From an alpha proteobacterium L41A (lineage in GTDB: Bacteria; Pseudomonadota; Alphaproteobacteria; Caulobacterales; Caulobacteraceae), in assembly GCA_000335735.1 (NCBI GenBank), contig AMYY01000002.1:62001-126000 (forward strand): DNA of 64,000 nt, read 5' to 3'. A model generated the notes under the pieces. It saw only the letters and a program-made list of their open reading frames with translations, was not told the DNA's origin and ran no database searches. The position numbers were made by a program, and so were the translations under genes. The stretch's first letter is position 1, and the number at the start of each line of letters is the position of its first letter. Shown here piece by piece: positions 1 to 8,237 of this stretch.

Positions 1-297
1 GTCGCGGCGTCGCACCTGCGCATCCTGCATCGCGCGTTCGGCCAACAGGGTCTCGACCGCCAGCCGCCGCGCCCCGTCGCACGCGACGATCTGGGCGCCA
101 CGCAGCAGATAGGCCGCGTCCAGATCGCCGGCCGTCGGTTCAGCCGGCAGGGTCGCCAGCGCGCACGGATGTGTCGCCGCCTCCGGCAAGACCAGTCGCG
201 CCGGCGCAACCGTCGAGATCGGGGGCGACGCGGCACAGTTCGCCGTCATGGTCGCGCAGGCGATCAGCGCGGCGGTTCTCCAAGGGATGGTCGGCAT
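1..297 (-). CDS. Rz1-like outer-membrane spanin lipoprotein, partial (runs off left edge)
   Basis: The reading frame opens with ATG at 297 and stays open for 99 codons to the window edge, so the C-terminus is missing. The N-terminus (MPTIPWRTAALIACATMTAN) has a short hydrophobic stretch ending in a lipobox-like LIAC around Cys14. It is followed by an Ala/Pro-rich segment, as in small phage o-spanins. It begins inside the preceding Rz-like gene in another frame and the two overlap for 158 bp, the classic embedded Rz/Rz1 layout. The role, linking inner and outer membranes at the last step of lysis, is inferred from position and topology, not from sequence identity. Confidence 0.5.
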   Translation of the reverse strand, partial: MPTIPWRTAALIACATMTANCAASPPISTVAPARLVLPEAATHPCALATLPAEPTAGDLDAAYLLRGAQIVACDGARRLAVETLLAERAMQDAQVRRRD

Positions 298-619
298 CGT
301 CGGCGCTCCTGGCCAAGGCGACGGCGGCCGTGGTCGCCCGGTCCGCCGCCCCCGTCATGTGGTGATAGTGATCGACGCGCTGGGCCTGAGCCACCGCGCC
401 TTCGGTTTCGATGCGTCGGGCGTCGGCCTGCGCCGCCGCCATAACAGTTGCATTCCGCGCCTGAGCCCGCGCGGCCTCCAGACGCTTGTGCTGCAGGTTC
501 AGCGGATCCCATCGAAAGCCGAGTCCGCCCAGCAGGACGCCCCCCAGCGCCACAACCGCCGCAGCGGTCGTTAGCCAGCCGAGCGGCGTCAGCATCCGCA
601 GTGTCGATCCGGCGCTCAT
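140..619 (-). CDS. Rz-like inner-membrane spanin candidate (159 aa)
   Basis: Its ATG overlaps the stop of the M15 peptidase gene (ATGA at 616-619), which fixes the start. Residues about 10-33 form one hydrophobic segment. They are followed by an Ala/Gln/Arg-rich helical region (LEAARAQARNATVMAAAQAD) likely to form a coiled coil, matching the N-in, C-out topology of i-spanins. A second gene with a lipobox starts inside it in another frame. I do not recognise a named family, so the spanin call rests on topology, overlap and its place after a holin-like gene and an endolysin. The last 50 residues are read in the overlap and are of low complexity. Confidence 0.5.
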   Translation of the reverse strand: MSAGSTLRMLTPLGWLTTAAAVVALGGVLLGGLGFRWDPLNLQHKRLEAARAQARNATVMAAAQADARRIETEGAVAQAQRVDHYHHMTGAADRATTAAVALARSADDADHPLENRRADRLRDHDGELCRVAPDLDGCAGATGLAGGGDTSVRAGDPAG

Positions 620-999
620 GGAAAGGCCTTTCGATCCAGCTCGAAATGCGGACCGTCCCGCAGCGTCTTCCAGTCGCCGCCCCAGATCAGCGGCGTCTTC
701 AGATCCGACGCCGCCGCCTTGAACGCCTGGGCGATGTGGCCATACAGCGGCCAGTCCCATCGCACCTGGCCTTCGACCAGGGCGGCGACATCGACGGCAT
801 GGCCTGTCAGATGGCGCGAGCGCGTCGTGCGGCTGGCTCCCGCCTTGATCAGGACAGCCTGACGTTCGGCCGTGCGCAGTCCCTCGGTGATCATGAAATC
901 CACGGCCGTGCGGGTGATGGCCGCCTCGACCACCGCAATCAGGGCCGGATGCACGCCGACGAGCCGCGCGCACGACCGGCTGGACAGACGAAAGCTCAT
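616..999 (-). CDS. M15-family L-alanyl-D-glutamate-type endopeptidase (phage or GTA endolysin)
   Basis: A 127-aa protein with the zinc peptidase signature RSRHLTGHAVDVAAL (the S-R-H-x-x-G-x-A-x-D motif of the VanY/endolysin group) and a late GPHFEL motif supplying the third ligand. Small M15 endolysins of phages such as T5 cut the peptide cross-links of peptidoglycan. No signal peptide is visible, so release would depend on the neighbouring holin-like protein. Start and stop both overlap the neighbours by 4 nt (ATGA), implying translational coupling in a lysis cassette. Confidence 0.85.
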   Translation of the reverse strand: MSFRLSSRSCARLVGVHPALIAVVEAAITRTAVDFMITEGLRTAERQAVLIKAGASRTTRSRHLTGHAVDVAALVEGQVRWDWPLYGHIAQAFKAAASDLKTPLIWGGDWKTLRDGPHFELDRKAFP

Positions 1000-1265
1000 G
1001 GTCGGCCTCCGCTGATCCGCAGCCGCGCGGTGGCGATGAGGGTGATCAACTGCTGAGCGGTCGGCGCCACCAGATAGAGCACCAGGATCAGGGCCAGCAG
1101 GCCCATCAGCCCGTCCGTGATCCTGGGCAGCATCTCAGCCGGCATCCGCCCGACCGTGCGCATCAACAGCACCCACAGTCCCGCGCTGACGGCGAAGGCG
1201 TAGAGACGACGAAACAGCCACCGTCCCTCCGCCAAGGGGATCGACCCCTGCCTATGTCGGGTCAT
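996..1265 (-). CDS. Small two-TM membrane protein, candidate holin (89 aa)
   Basis: Two predicted hydrophobic segments lie at about residues 20-38 and 52-74, with a basic N-terminus (MTRHRQG) and a short basic tail. Size, topology and the position directly before the endolysin gene fit a class II-like holin, although no family signature is recognised. The start codon lies inside the stop of the upstream 51-aa gene (ATGA, 1262-1265) and its own stop overlaps the endolysin start. A structural tail-assembly membrane protein is an alternative. Confidence 0.6.
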   Translation of the reverse strand: MTRHRQGSIPLAEGRWLFRRLYAFAVSAGLWVLLMRTVGRMPAEMLPRITDGLMGLLALILVLYLVAPTAQQLITLIATARLRISGGRP

Positions 1266-1417
1266 CGTTCGTCCTCCTCGTCATAGGTTTCGACGGCGCA
1301 GCGGCCGTCCCATCCGGACTGGGCGCGCCATTCCCCGTCGCTGAGGCTGTCGGGCGCTTCCCACGCCTCGGCCTCCAGCACCTCGACCGGCTCAGCCGGA
1401 TGTCCGCGCCGGCTCAT
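1262..1417 (-). CDS. Small acidic protein of the tail/lysis operon (51 aa)
   Basis: A short frame of 51 codons fills the gap between the DUF2793 gene and the holin-like gene. It overlaps each by ATGA (1414-1417 and 1262-1265). The product begins MSRRGHPAEPVEVLEAEAWE and ends in a very acidic DEEDER tail; it has no transmembrane segment. Function is unknown. The double 4-nt overlap is the main evidence that it is translated. It may be a holin regulator or a small tail accessory protein, but nothing in the sequence decides this. Confidence 0.6.
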   Translation of the reverse strand: MSRRGHPAEPVEVLEAEAWEAPDSLSDGEWRAQSGWDGRCAVETYDEEDER

Positions 1418-2850
1418 CCGACGACCGTGATCAGAACCGCGCCCGAAGCGCCCGAACCGCCTTGGCCGCCAAGGGTCAGGCCAGCGCCCCCTCCTCCGCC
1501 CCCGGCTCCGAACAGCGCGCCTGAGCCGCCGGGACCGCCCGCTCCGCTCGCTGATGCATCGCCGCCCCCGCCGCCGCCTCCGACGATCGACAACAGCGGC
1601 TTGGGCGAGGCCTGCCCCGCAGCGCCCGCGACACCGCCGGCCGCGCGAAGGCCCGACCAGCCGCCGACGCCGCCCGCGCCTCCGGCATAGGCGACATCCG
1701 CCGCGCTCAGACCGCCGCCTGCCCCGCCTCCGCCCGGCCCGTCCGCGCAGAGGGTTTCTGCGCCCGTCGCCGCCGTCGCGGTTGTCGAAGAGCTGCCGCC
1801 GGAATTGGCGGGCCTCTGGCCGAGACCGCCTGCTCCACCGACGCCCGAGCCGCCTGCGGTCCCGCCCGTCGCGCGCAACAGGACCGTGTCACCCGTCGCG
1901 ACCTCACTATCGCCGCCCGAAGCGCCGCCGATCCCGCCGGCGCCGACCGTGATCGTCAGGACGCCGTCCAGATCGTCGACTGCCCAACGCCCGAGGCTCA
2001 GCCCGCCGGCGCCGCCTCCGCCGCCGCCGAGACGCGACGCACCAGCCGGACCCGCCAGCCCTGCGCCCCCGCCGCCCCCGCCGCCCACGCAGGTCGCCTC
2101 GACCCAGCGCGCCCAGGCCGGCGGGGCATAGTCGTCATCGCTGGTGAGCAGCGTCGTCTCGCGCCGAACCGCGCCTTGATCGAAGGCGAGACGTCCCGTC
2201 GCGCGATCGACCCGCCACACCGATCGCCATGTCCCGGCGTCGTCGCAGGCCTTGAAGCTCAGATCGTCGTCGCCGATCAGACCCAGCTCTGCACGAGCGG
2301 CGTATCCGCTCTGGAACAACAGCGACAGGACATCGCCCGCCGTCGCCTTGTTCAGGGTCAGGCGCAAGTCGCCGTCGCCGCCTTCCTCTTCGCCGCGCGC
2401 CGTGAACAGGGCGGCGTTGATCTTGGCCGCAAGGGGATTGGCGTCGTCGGCGGTCGTCCCGAGACCCAGCCGCGTCAGGCGCTGCACCTCGCCTAGGCAC
2501 TGTCCCAGCGCGACCCAGCCCCCATCGCCCCGCACCACCACAACGCCTTCGTCCAGAACGCTAGTGATCATGCCGTCCGGCGTCGGCACGGCGCTCCAGC
2601 CGCCGCGCTCGAACCGCATCAGGGTTCCGGCCGCCCGTCCGGCCCAGGCTGCGCCTTCGGCCTCTGGCGGCAGGATATAAAGATCGCCGTCCGACGCATC
2701 GTCCGGCTGGATCGCCGTCGTGCGACTGACCACCGCCGTCTGCAACAGGGCGTCCAGGCGTGTCAGAGCCGTATTTAGGGTCACATGCTTCTGCATCTGC
2801 CCCGCCGCCAGATAGGGCAGGTTCAGACGCGCGCTGAAATCGTCGCTCAT
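1414..2850 (-). CDS. DUF2793 domain protein with glycine-rich C-terminal fibre region
   Basis: A 478-aa protein. The first about 110 residues match DUF2793 as found in phage and gene-transfer-agent tail regions (LNLPYLAAGQMQKHVTLNTA, then DGDLYILPP). From about residue 250 it becomes extremely glycine-rich (runs such as GGGGGGGAGLAGPAGAS), resembling glycine-rich tail-fibre tips. GGAGAGAA-type ribosome binding sequence lies just before ATG 2850. It is the first gene of a tightly overlapping minus-strand operon leading into lysis genes. Likely role: host-surface contact by a tail fibre or spike. The glycine-rich region makes opposite-strand frames look open; those are shadows. Confidence 0.85.
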   Translation of the reverse strand: MSDDFSARLNLPYLAAGQMQKHVTLNTALTRLDALLQTAVVSRTTAIQPDDASDGDLYILPPEAEGAAWAGRAAGTLMRFERGGWSAVPTPDGMITSVLDEGVVVVRGDGGWVALGQCLGEVQRLTRLGLGTTADDANPLAAKINAALFTARGEEEGGDGDLRLTLNKATAGDVLSLLFQSGYAARAELGLIGDDDLSFKACDDAGTWRSVWRVDRATGRLAFDQGAVRRETTLLTSDDDYAPPAWARWVEATCVGGGGGGGAGLAGPAGASRLGGGGGGAGGLSLGRWAVDDLDGVLTITVGAGGIGGASGGDSEVATGDTVLLRATGGTAGGSGVGGAGGLGQRPANSGGSSSTTATAATGAETLCADGPGGGGAGGGLSAADVAYAGGAGGVGGWSGLRAAGGVAGAAGQASPKPLLSIVGGGGGGGDASASGAGGPGGSGALFGAGGGGGGAGLTLGGQGGSGASGAVLITVVG

Positions 2851-2993
2851 TCTTCTCTCCGTTGTCGTGGAGATCAGTCTGGGCGCAGCCCTTCCTCAGG
2901 CCGGAAGACGGTCGGTCATTTGGACCAAGCTATTGATTTCAGGCGGATTCGTTCCGCGGAAAACGATGGCTAGGCCGCCTCAGCCAGCGCATC

Positions 2994-3455
2994 TCAATCG
3001 TGCAGATAGATGATCCGCTTCAGCGTCTTGTCGTTCTGCACGCGGGCCTCGTGCATCTCGTGGTCGCCGGTGGCGCGCGCATTGGCCTCTGTGTCCTCGA
3101 CCCAATGGGTGCTTTCGATATGTTTTTGCAGCGCCCGCGCCGCCATCAACTGTCCGGGAAAGAAGGTGTCGACGATGTCTCCCGCGATGGGCACCGTGCC
3201 GGTCGCAGTGTCGATGGCCATATAGGCCCCCATCCGCGCCAGGGTCGCCGGCGTCGCCTTGGCCCGCACGGCCTGAAGCATCAGCCAGCCGCCCGTGCCG
3301 ACCGTGTATGCCGTGCCGACAACCGGCACCCAGGTCAGCATGGCGTCCAGCCCCATGCCGAAAGGGCCGATGCCGATGACCCGGTCCGACAGTTTCTTGA
3401 CGCCCTCGACATTGGACCAGATGTTCTCGATATCCCGGATCGACCGTCTGGCCAT
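2994..3455 (-). CDS. DUF4112 domain-containing protein
   Basis: About 153 aa, matching the DUF4112 family: an N-terminal basic helix, then GMGLDAMLTWVPVVGTAYTV and GTVPIAGDIVDTFF, the paired hydrophobic hairpins typical of the family. It is probably membrane associated and its function is unknown. I place the start at 3455 because a GGAGGG ribosome-binding sequence sits just before that ATG. An in-frame ATG 12 nt upstream at 3467 overlaps that site. It stands alone between the phage-like operon and a divergent phosphatase gene. Confidence 0.8.
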   Translation of the reverse strand: MARRSIRDIENIWSNVEGVKKLSDRVIGIGPFGMGLDAMLTWVPVVGTAYTVGTGGWLMLQAVRAKATPATLARMGAYMAIDTATGTVPIAGDIVDTFFPGQLMAARALQKHIESTHWVEDTEANARATGDHEMHEARVQNDKTLKRIIYLHD

Positions 3456-3523
3456 GTCGCCCTCCAAAGCGTCGCCTTAACGCCGGGCCACGCTTCCTGT
3501 TCAATCCGAGAGATACGTCTTCG

Positions 3524-4480
3524 ATGACCCTGATCAAGCTGGCGGCGAATGTGACGGCGAGCGCCCTGCTGCTGGGCTTGGCGGCTTTCGGCGTAGCGGC
3601 GCTCAGCGGCATCGGCCATCGCTGGGTGGATATCCTGGCGCAGTTCACATCGCCGGTGTTGCTGGCGACCGTCGGCGTGACCGTGGTGTGTCTGCTCGTT
3701 CGCCTATGGCCGGCCTCGATCGTCGGTGGACTGGCGTGCGTGGTGCTGGCTCTGTCGGTCTGGCCGCAATGGACACCGACGAAGGGCGCGCCGGTTCCCG
3801 ACCAGCCGATCGTACGGGTCTATTCGGCCAATCTATATGTGTTCAACACCGACGTTGCAGCCATGCGCCGGTCCATCGCGGCCGCCGACGCCGACATCCT
3901 GGTGCTGGTCGAGTTGGGGCAGGCGCCGGCGTCGCGGCTGGACCAGTTACTGCCGGACTATCCCCACCGCGCCCTGATCAGCCAGGCGCGCGCCGGCGAC
4001 CACGCGCGCTCGATCATCGCCTCGCGCTATCCGATCCTGCAACGCCTGCCCGAGCGTCCCGACGGCCTCAGCGCCGTGGGGGCAACGGTTCAGACGCCCA
4101 TCGGCCCGATCAACGTCTTTGGCGTCCACCTGACCCGACCCTGGCCCTATCAGTATCAGTGGGGTCAGATCAGCCAGGTCATGGCCCTGTCCGAGCGCAC
4201 GAAGGCCGCGCCAGACCATCCCGTCATCGCCGCCGGAGATTTCAACAGCGTCTCCAGCGCCCGCATCGGCAAACAGATTCAGTCCGACTTGGGCCTGATC
4301 CCCGCGCCCGGCTGGCCCGGCACCTGGCCCAGCCAGATTCCCGCCTTCGCCGGCATCACCATCGACCAGGTCTATCGTTCGCCGGATCTGGCCCTGATCA
4401 CGCGCCGCCTGGGCGAGCCGACGGGATCCGACCACCGCCCCGTCATCACCGAGTTCACCCGCGCTCAGCCGCCGCGATGA
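3524..4480 (+). CDS. Endonuclease/exonuclease/phosphatase family protein with N-terminal membrane anchor
   Basis: 318 aa. Three hydrophobic segments occupy roughly residues 5-85, followed by an EEP domain. VRVYSANLYVFN, DILVLVELG, NVFGVHLTRPW, AAGDFNSVS and GSDHRPVITEF carry the metal- and phosphate-binding residues (N, E, H, D-x-N, D-H). The family covers nucleases and phosphodiesterases; the membrane-anchored form with the catalytic domain outside is common in proteobacteria and its substrate is unknown. Its 3' end overlaps the convergent cca gene by 26 bp. Confidence 0.85.
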   Translation: MTLIKLAANVTASALLLGLAAFGVAALSGIGHRWVDILAQFTSPVLLATVGVTVVCLLVRLWPASIVGGLACVVLALSVWPQWTPTKGAPVPDQPIVRVYSANLYVFNTDVAAMRRSIAAADADILVLVELGQAPASRLDQLLPDYPHRALISQARAGDHARSIIASRYPILQRLPERPDGLSAVGATVQTPIGPINVFGVHLTRPWPYQYQWGQISQVMALSERTKAAPDHPVIAAGDFNSVSSARIGKQIQSDLGLIPAPGWPGTWPSQIPAFAGITIDQVYRSPDLALITRRLGEPTGSDHRPVITEFTRAQPPR

Positions 4481-5669
4481 GGGTCTTGAGCAGCGCCTCA
4501 TGCCCCTCGCCAGGGAAATCGTCAGCGACCCAACCGTCCTCGAACGCCTTCAACACCAGCCCTGTCTCCGGCCCCGGCTTCAGGCCCAGACGCGCCAGGT
4601 CGCGCCCCCCGACCGGCATCTTGGGCGGCGTCCAGTCCGCAGCCAGCGCCCGCAGCCGCGCGCCATCGCCCCCTCCAGCGGCCTCAGCGCGCATCAACCG
4701 ATCCTCGAACGCCCTGGGTCCCAAACGATAGATCGCCGCTCGCGCCTCGGCGTCGCTCATCGTCGGCGAAACGGCACGTCCATCCGCGACCGCCGCCGCC
4801 AACCGATCTCGCACCGCGTTCGACAATCTCAGACCACCCGCGATCCCCGTCACAGCCCCCGCATCTGCGGGCAGCAAGGCCGACAGCCGCATCACAGGAT
4901 CGTCGGTCAGGTCACACATCGCCTCGAACAGCGCTAGCGGTTGCGCCTGCGGCAGCGCTTGAGCCAGCACGCCGGTCTCGGCCATCGCCCGCACCGCCGC
5001 ACGCGGGTCGGGCGCCGCCAGTAGTTTCAACACCTCCTTGGACACCCGCTCGGCCGACAGCTGCGCCATGCCGCCCTTCAGCGTCGCGCACGCCGCCAGC
5101 CCGATCGCGTCCGGCTCTCCCCGCCCGTACCAGGCGTAGAACCGGAAGAAGCGCAGGATGCGTAAGTAGTCCTCGCGGATGCGCGTCTCCGCCTCGCCGA
5201 CGAAAACGATGCGTCCCGCCGCCGCATCCTCCAGCCCGCCGCCGGTCGGATCGAACACCGTCCCTGCTGCATCGGCATAAAGGGCGTTCAGACGAAAATC
5301 TCGCCGCGCCGCATCCTCAGCCCAGTCCTCGGTGAAGGCGACCACCGCACGGCGTCCATCCGTCTCCACATCACGACGCAGGGTGGTGATCTCATAGGGA
5401 CGCCGCTCCGACACGCCCGTCACCGTGCCGTGCTCGACGCCCGTCGGCACGGCCTTCAACCCCGCCGCCTTCAGCGCCGCCATGGTCTGTTCAGGCCGCA
5501 AGCGCGTGGCGATGTCGATGTCGTCGACCGGCTGGCCCAGCAGACTGTTCCTCACGCAGCCGCCCACGAACCGGGCGCAGCCCGGACCGCCCGCCGCTTC
5601 CAGCGCACGCATCACCGCCCGTGTCGCCTGGCTTTCCAGCCAGGGCTGTCCCTTCACTGAGACGCTCAT
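4455..5669 (-). CDS. cca: CCA tRNA nucleotidyltransferase / poly(A) polymerase family
   Basis: 404 aa. The class II nucleotidyltransferase head is clear: RFVGGCVRNSLLGQPVDDID at about residues 33-52 holds the G-G-x-x-R and D-x-D motifs, followed by RRDFRLNALY and EDYLRILRFFRFYAWYG. This is the alphaproteobacterial form that adds the CCA end to tRNAs. The start overlaps the stop of the upstream NUDIX gene (ATGA, 5666-5669), giving a coupled DUF1285-NUDIX-cca operon. The 3' end overlaps the convergent phosphatase gene. Confidence 0.92.
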   Translation of the reverse strand: MSVSVKGQPWLESQATRAVMRALEAAGGPGCARFVGGCVRNSLLGQPVDDIDIATRLRPEQTMAALKAAGLKAVPTGVEHGTVTGVSERRPYEITTLRRDVETDGRRAVVAFTEDWAEDAARRDFRLNALYADAAGTVFDPTGGGLEDAAAGRIVFVGEAETRIREDYLRILRFFRFYAWYGRGEPDAIGLAACATLKGGMAQLSAERVSKEVLKLLAAPDPRAAVRAMAETGVLAQALPQAQPLALFEAMCDLTDDPVMRLSALLPADAGAVTGIAGGLRLSNAVRDRLAAAVADGRAVSPTMSDAEARAAIYRLGPRAFEDRLMRAEAAGGGDGARLRALAADWTPPKMPVGGRDLARLGLKPGPETGLVLKAFEDGWVADDFPGEGHEALLKTLIAAAERG

Positions 5670-6328
5670 GCCGCGTCCTCATCGGCCGCCGCCTCTGGCG
5701 CTGCCTCGTCGCCATAAAGCCGCACGTGCAATGCCTTCAGAATCCCCGCCGTCACGCCCCAGATGTAGCGCTCGCCCCAGGGCATGGCCCAGAACCAGCG
5801 CCGCAAGCCCTCGTCCAGATCGTAGAAGTCGCGACGATGGTTGGCGGCGTCCATCAGAAAGTCCCAAGGCGTTTCGAACACCTCAGCGACCTCGTCCGGC
5901 GACGGCGTCGTAACCGGCGCCTCGCGCAGCCAGCCGATCACCGGCGTGACCAGAAATCCGGTCCCCGTCTCATAGGCGTCCGACAGGCCCAGCACCTCGA
6001 CCGCCGCTGGGGCCAGCGCTACCTCCTCGTCCGCCTCCCGCAACGCCGCCTGAACGGCGGTTTCGCCGGGGTCCAGCCGCCCCCCCGGGAACGCGATCTG
6101 CCCCGTGTGCCGCGCCAGGGTGTCGGCACGCCGCGTCAGCAGGACCGTCGCCCCCTCGGGCCGCGCCACGATGGGGATCAGCACCGCCGCCGGCCGAAGT
6201 TCCCTAGCCGTCCGTGTCGCTTGCGGGTTCAGGTCGAAGTCGGACCGCGCCGCGACCAGTTCAGGCCGCCACGTCTCGACCGGCGCCAGTCGATCGACCA
6301 GCCGGGCCTTCAAGGTCTCCAAGCTCAC
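5666..6328 (-). CDS. NUDIX hydrolase, CoA pyrophosphatase type
   Basis: 220 aa. A complete Nudix box is present (G-G-R-L-D-P-G-E, then READEEVAL), preceded by RHTGQIAFPGG, the UPF0035-type extension that marks coenzyme A pyrophosphatases (NudL/Nudt7 group). The expected reaction is hydrolysis of CoA to 3',5'-ADP and phosphopantetheine. The ATG overlaps the stop of the DUF1285 gene (6325-6328) and its stop overlaps the cca start, so the three genes are translationally coupled in the order DUF1285, NUDIX, cca. Confidence 0.9.
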   Translation of the reverse strand: MSLETLKARLVDRLAPVETWRPELVAARSDFDLNPQATRTARELRPAAVLIPIVARPEGATVLLTRRADTLARHTGQIAFPGGRLDPGETAVQAALREADEEVALAPAAVEVLGLSDAYETGTGFLVTPVIGWLREAPVTTPSPDEVAEVFETPWDFLMDAANHRRDFYDLDEGLRRWFWAMPWGERYIWGVTAGILKALHVRLYGDEAAPEAAADEDAA

Positions 6329-6870
6329 GTCACCGCGCCCAGCGAGAAGACTTGGCCACCCGACCGAACGACCAGTCGGCCGTCGACCTCTTGGGCCATT
6401 TCGACCATTTCATAGAAGACTGACCGCGCGATGCGCGCCCACAGATCGCGGCGCACATGGATGCGCGGCGCCGGTTCACCCGTCGTGGGATCGGTTTCGA
6501 CGACGATGGGATCGGCTTCGCTTGCCGTAACCTCGTCACCGACATCGGTGGTGAAAACCAGGGCGTCGCCCTCCCGACGCATTGCAACAGCACGGAACGG
6601 CAAATCCTCGACGGTGATCTTCAGCTTTTCGACCGGCGTGACCAAATGATAGCCGTCCGGGTCCTTTCTCAGCACCGTCGAGAACAGCCGCACCAATTCC
6701 CTGCGGCCAATGGGCGAGCCTTCGTGCATCCAGACGCCGTCCGCGCGGATGACGATATCGATGTCGCCGCAATACTCGGGATGCCACAGGTGGACCGGCG
6801 GCAGCCCCTTGCCCGGCGCCTGTTTGGCCGCCTCGGCGACGGCGTTCAGTCCTGACCTGGGATTATCCAT
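6325..6870 (-). CDS. DUF1285 domain-containing protein
   Basis: 181 aa, with the DUF1285 pattern: PPVHLWHPEYCGDIDIVIRA near residue 23-42, then WMHEGSPIGRRELVRLFSTV and a DPDGYHLVTPVEK segment. It is a soluble protein of unknown function. It is the first gene of the coupled DUF1285-NUDIX-cca operon, an arrangement widely kept in alphaproteobacteria. The start ATG at 6870 fits the family; no other start is needed. Confidence 0.85.
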   Translation of the reverse strand: MDNPRSGLNAVAEAAKQAPGKGLPPVHLWHPEYCGDIDIVIRADGVWMHEGSPIGRRELVRLFSTVLRKDPDGYHLVTPVEKLKITVEDLPFRAVAMRREGDALVFTTDVGDEVTASEADPIVVETDPTTGEPAPRIHVRRDLWARIARSVFYEMVEMAQEVDGRLVVRSGGQVFSLGAVT

Positions 6871-6908
6871 CCCCCTGACTTAGGCCCCGCGAACCGCCCG
6901 GGAAAGGG

Positions 6909-7403
6909 TCAGCCGATTCGAACCGAACCCGACACCTGATCCACCCCGGTCGCCAGCCACAGGACGCGGCGACGATCCACGGGTCCGGGCAGGATCGCCT
7001 CGGGCGCAGGGACGAATCCGAACCGCTCGAAATAGGCCGCGTCCCCGACCAGCAGCACGCCGCCGACGCCCAGCGTCCGTGCGTGATCCACGCACGCCTG
7101 AACCAGTTCGGCGCCCAGACCGTCGCTCCGGCGGCTGGCGCCCACGGCGATCGGCCCCAAAAACAGGGCGGAGATGTCTCCAACCACGACCGGCCACAGT
7201 CGCACCGAGCCCGCCACGTCCCCGTCGCGCTTCACGACAAAGCCCGCGCTTGGCTTCGAGCCTTCACGCAGACGCTCGGCCGTCTTGGCGAACCGTCCCG
7301 GCCCAAAGGCGGCCATGACCAGCGCATCCACGCCTTCGGCGTCGGCCGGGGCCTCGGCTTCGATACGGCTTACGGCCGGAGGTATGGAAAGGGCGTGCGA
7401 CAT
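6909..7403 (-). CDS. GNAT family N-acetyltransferase
   Basis: About 164 aa from ATG 7403; a GTG 12 nt upstream is a possible alternative. The acetyl-CoA binding motif A is seen as LGPIAVGASRRSDGLGAELV (Q/R-x-x-G-x-G/A), followed by a VLLVGDAAYFERFGF segment typical of the putative N-acetyltransferases of the YhbS type. Substrate unknown. It lies between the DUF1285 operon and the enoyl-CoA hydratase gene, on the same strand but with gaps of 38 and 60 bp, so co-transcription is possible but not shown. Confidence 0.85.
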   Translation of the reverse strand: MSHALSIPPAVSRIEAEAPADAEGVDALVMAAFGPGRFAKTAERLREGSKPSAGFVVKRDGDVAGSVRLWPVVVGDISALFLGPIAVGASRRSDGLGAELVQACVDHARTLGVGGVLLVGDAAYFERFGFVPAPEAILPGPVDRRRVLWLATGVDQVSGSVRIG

Positions 7404-7463
7404 CGGCGCGCGCACCTAGAAGCAAAGCTGCGCCAAATCAAGGCAGGGCCTTGTGACGTCCGC

Positions 7464-8237
7464 TTAACCGGCCTTCGAAAAGTCCGGCGCCCGCTTCTGC
7501 GTGAAGGCCATGAAGGCCTCCATCGCCTCGGGGCTCTTCATTTGAGAGCCGAAGGCTTCGCCCTCGCGCTGCATCAGTCCCCACAGACCTTCTGCGTCAC
7601 GCATCAGCCGCTTGGTCTTGCGGATCGAGTTGGGCGCGCGGGCCGCCACCTTGGCCGCCAGCTCCGCCGCCGTCGCCTCGACCTGATCTGCCGGGACTGC
7701 GCGATTGGCGATGCCCCAGGCCAGGGCCGTCCGGCCATCCAGCGGCTCGCCCAGCGCAAACAGTTCGAAGGCCCGCTGATGACCGATCACGGCTGGCAGC
7801 AGCAGGCTGGACGCCGCCTCCGGCGCCAGGGCCAGATTGACGAAGGGCACGGACAGCAGCGCGTCCTCGGCGACCACCACCAGATCGCAGTGCAGCAGCA
7901 TGGTCAGGCCGATGCCGACCGCCCGCCCCTTCACCGCCGCCACAGCCGGCTTGTCCAGGTCCGCCAGCGCCTTCAGGAAGCGGAACACCGGCATGTCGCC
8001 CGGCCCCGCCCCTTGCGAGCCCAAGGCGATGAAGTCCTGGATGTCGTTGCCGGCCGAGAAGCTGTCGCCCTCCGCGCGCAGCAGCAGCACCCGCACCGCA
8101 TCGTCGGTGCGCGCCCGCTCCGTCGCCTCGGCCAGGGCCGAATACATGGCCTGTGTGATGGCGTTCTTCTTGTCGGCCCGATCCAGGGTGACGGTCAGGA
8201 CGCCGCCGGCCAGTTCGCTGCGGATATGTTCGCTCAC
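7464..8237 (-). CDS. Enoyl-CoA hydratase/isomerase family protein
   Basis: 257 aa. The crotonase fold signatures are SFSAGNDIQDF (oxyanion hole part 1) and AVGIGLTMLLHCDLVVVAED (part 2), with a C-terminal helix containing NSIRKTKRLM. Likely hydrates or isomerises acyl-CoA in fatty-acid oxidation. I chose the GTG at 8237 because it overlaps the stop of the upstream hydrolase gene (GTGA) and has a GAGGAAA ribosome-binding sequence. A longer frame from 8270 would intrude into that gene. The catalytic glutamate pair is not obvious, so a side activity within the superfamily is possible. Confidence 0.88.
   Translation of the reverse strand: MSEHIRSELAGGVLTVTLDRADKKNAITQAMYSALAEATERARTDDAVRVLLLRAEGDSFSAGNDIQDFIALGSQGAGPGDMPVFRFLKALADLDKPAVAAVKGRAVGIGLTMLLHCDLVVVAEDALLSVPFVNLALAPEAASSLLLPAVIGHQRAFELFALGEPLDGRTALAWGIANRAVPADQVEATAAELAAKVAARAPNSIRKTKRLMRDAEGLWGLMQREGEAFGSQMKSPEAMEAFMAFTQKRAPDFSKAG

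Noticed and set aside
1400-2131. Proline-rich plus-strand frames
   Set aside because: They are the reverse complement of the glycine-rich fibre region of the DUF2793 protein.
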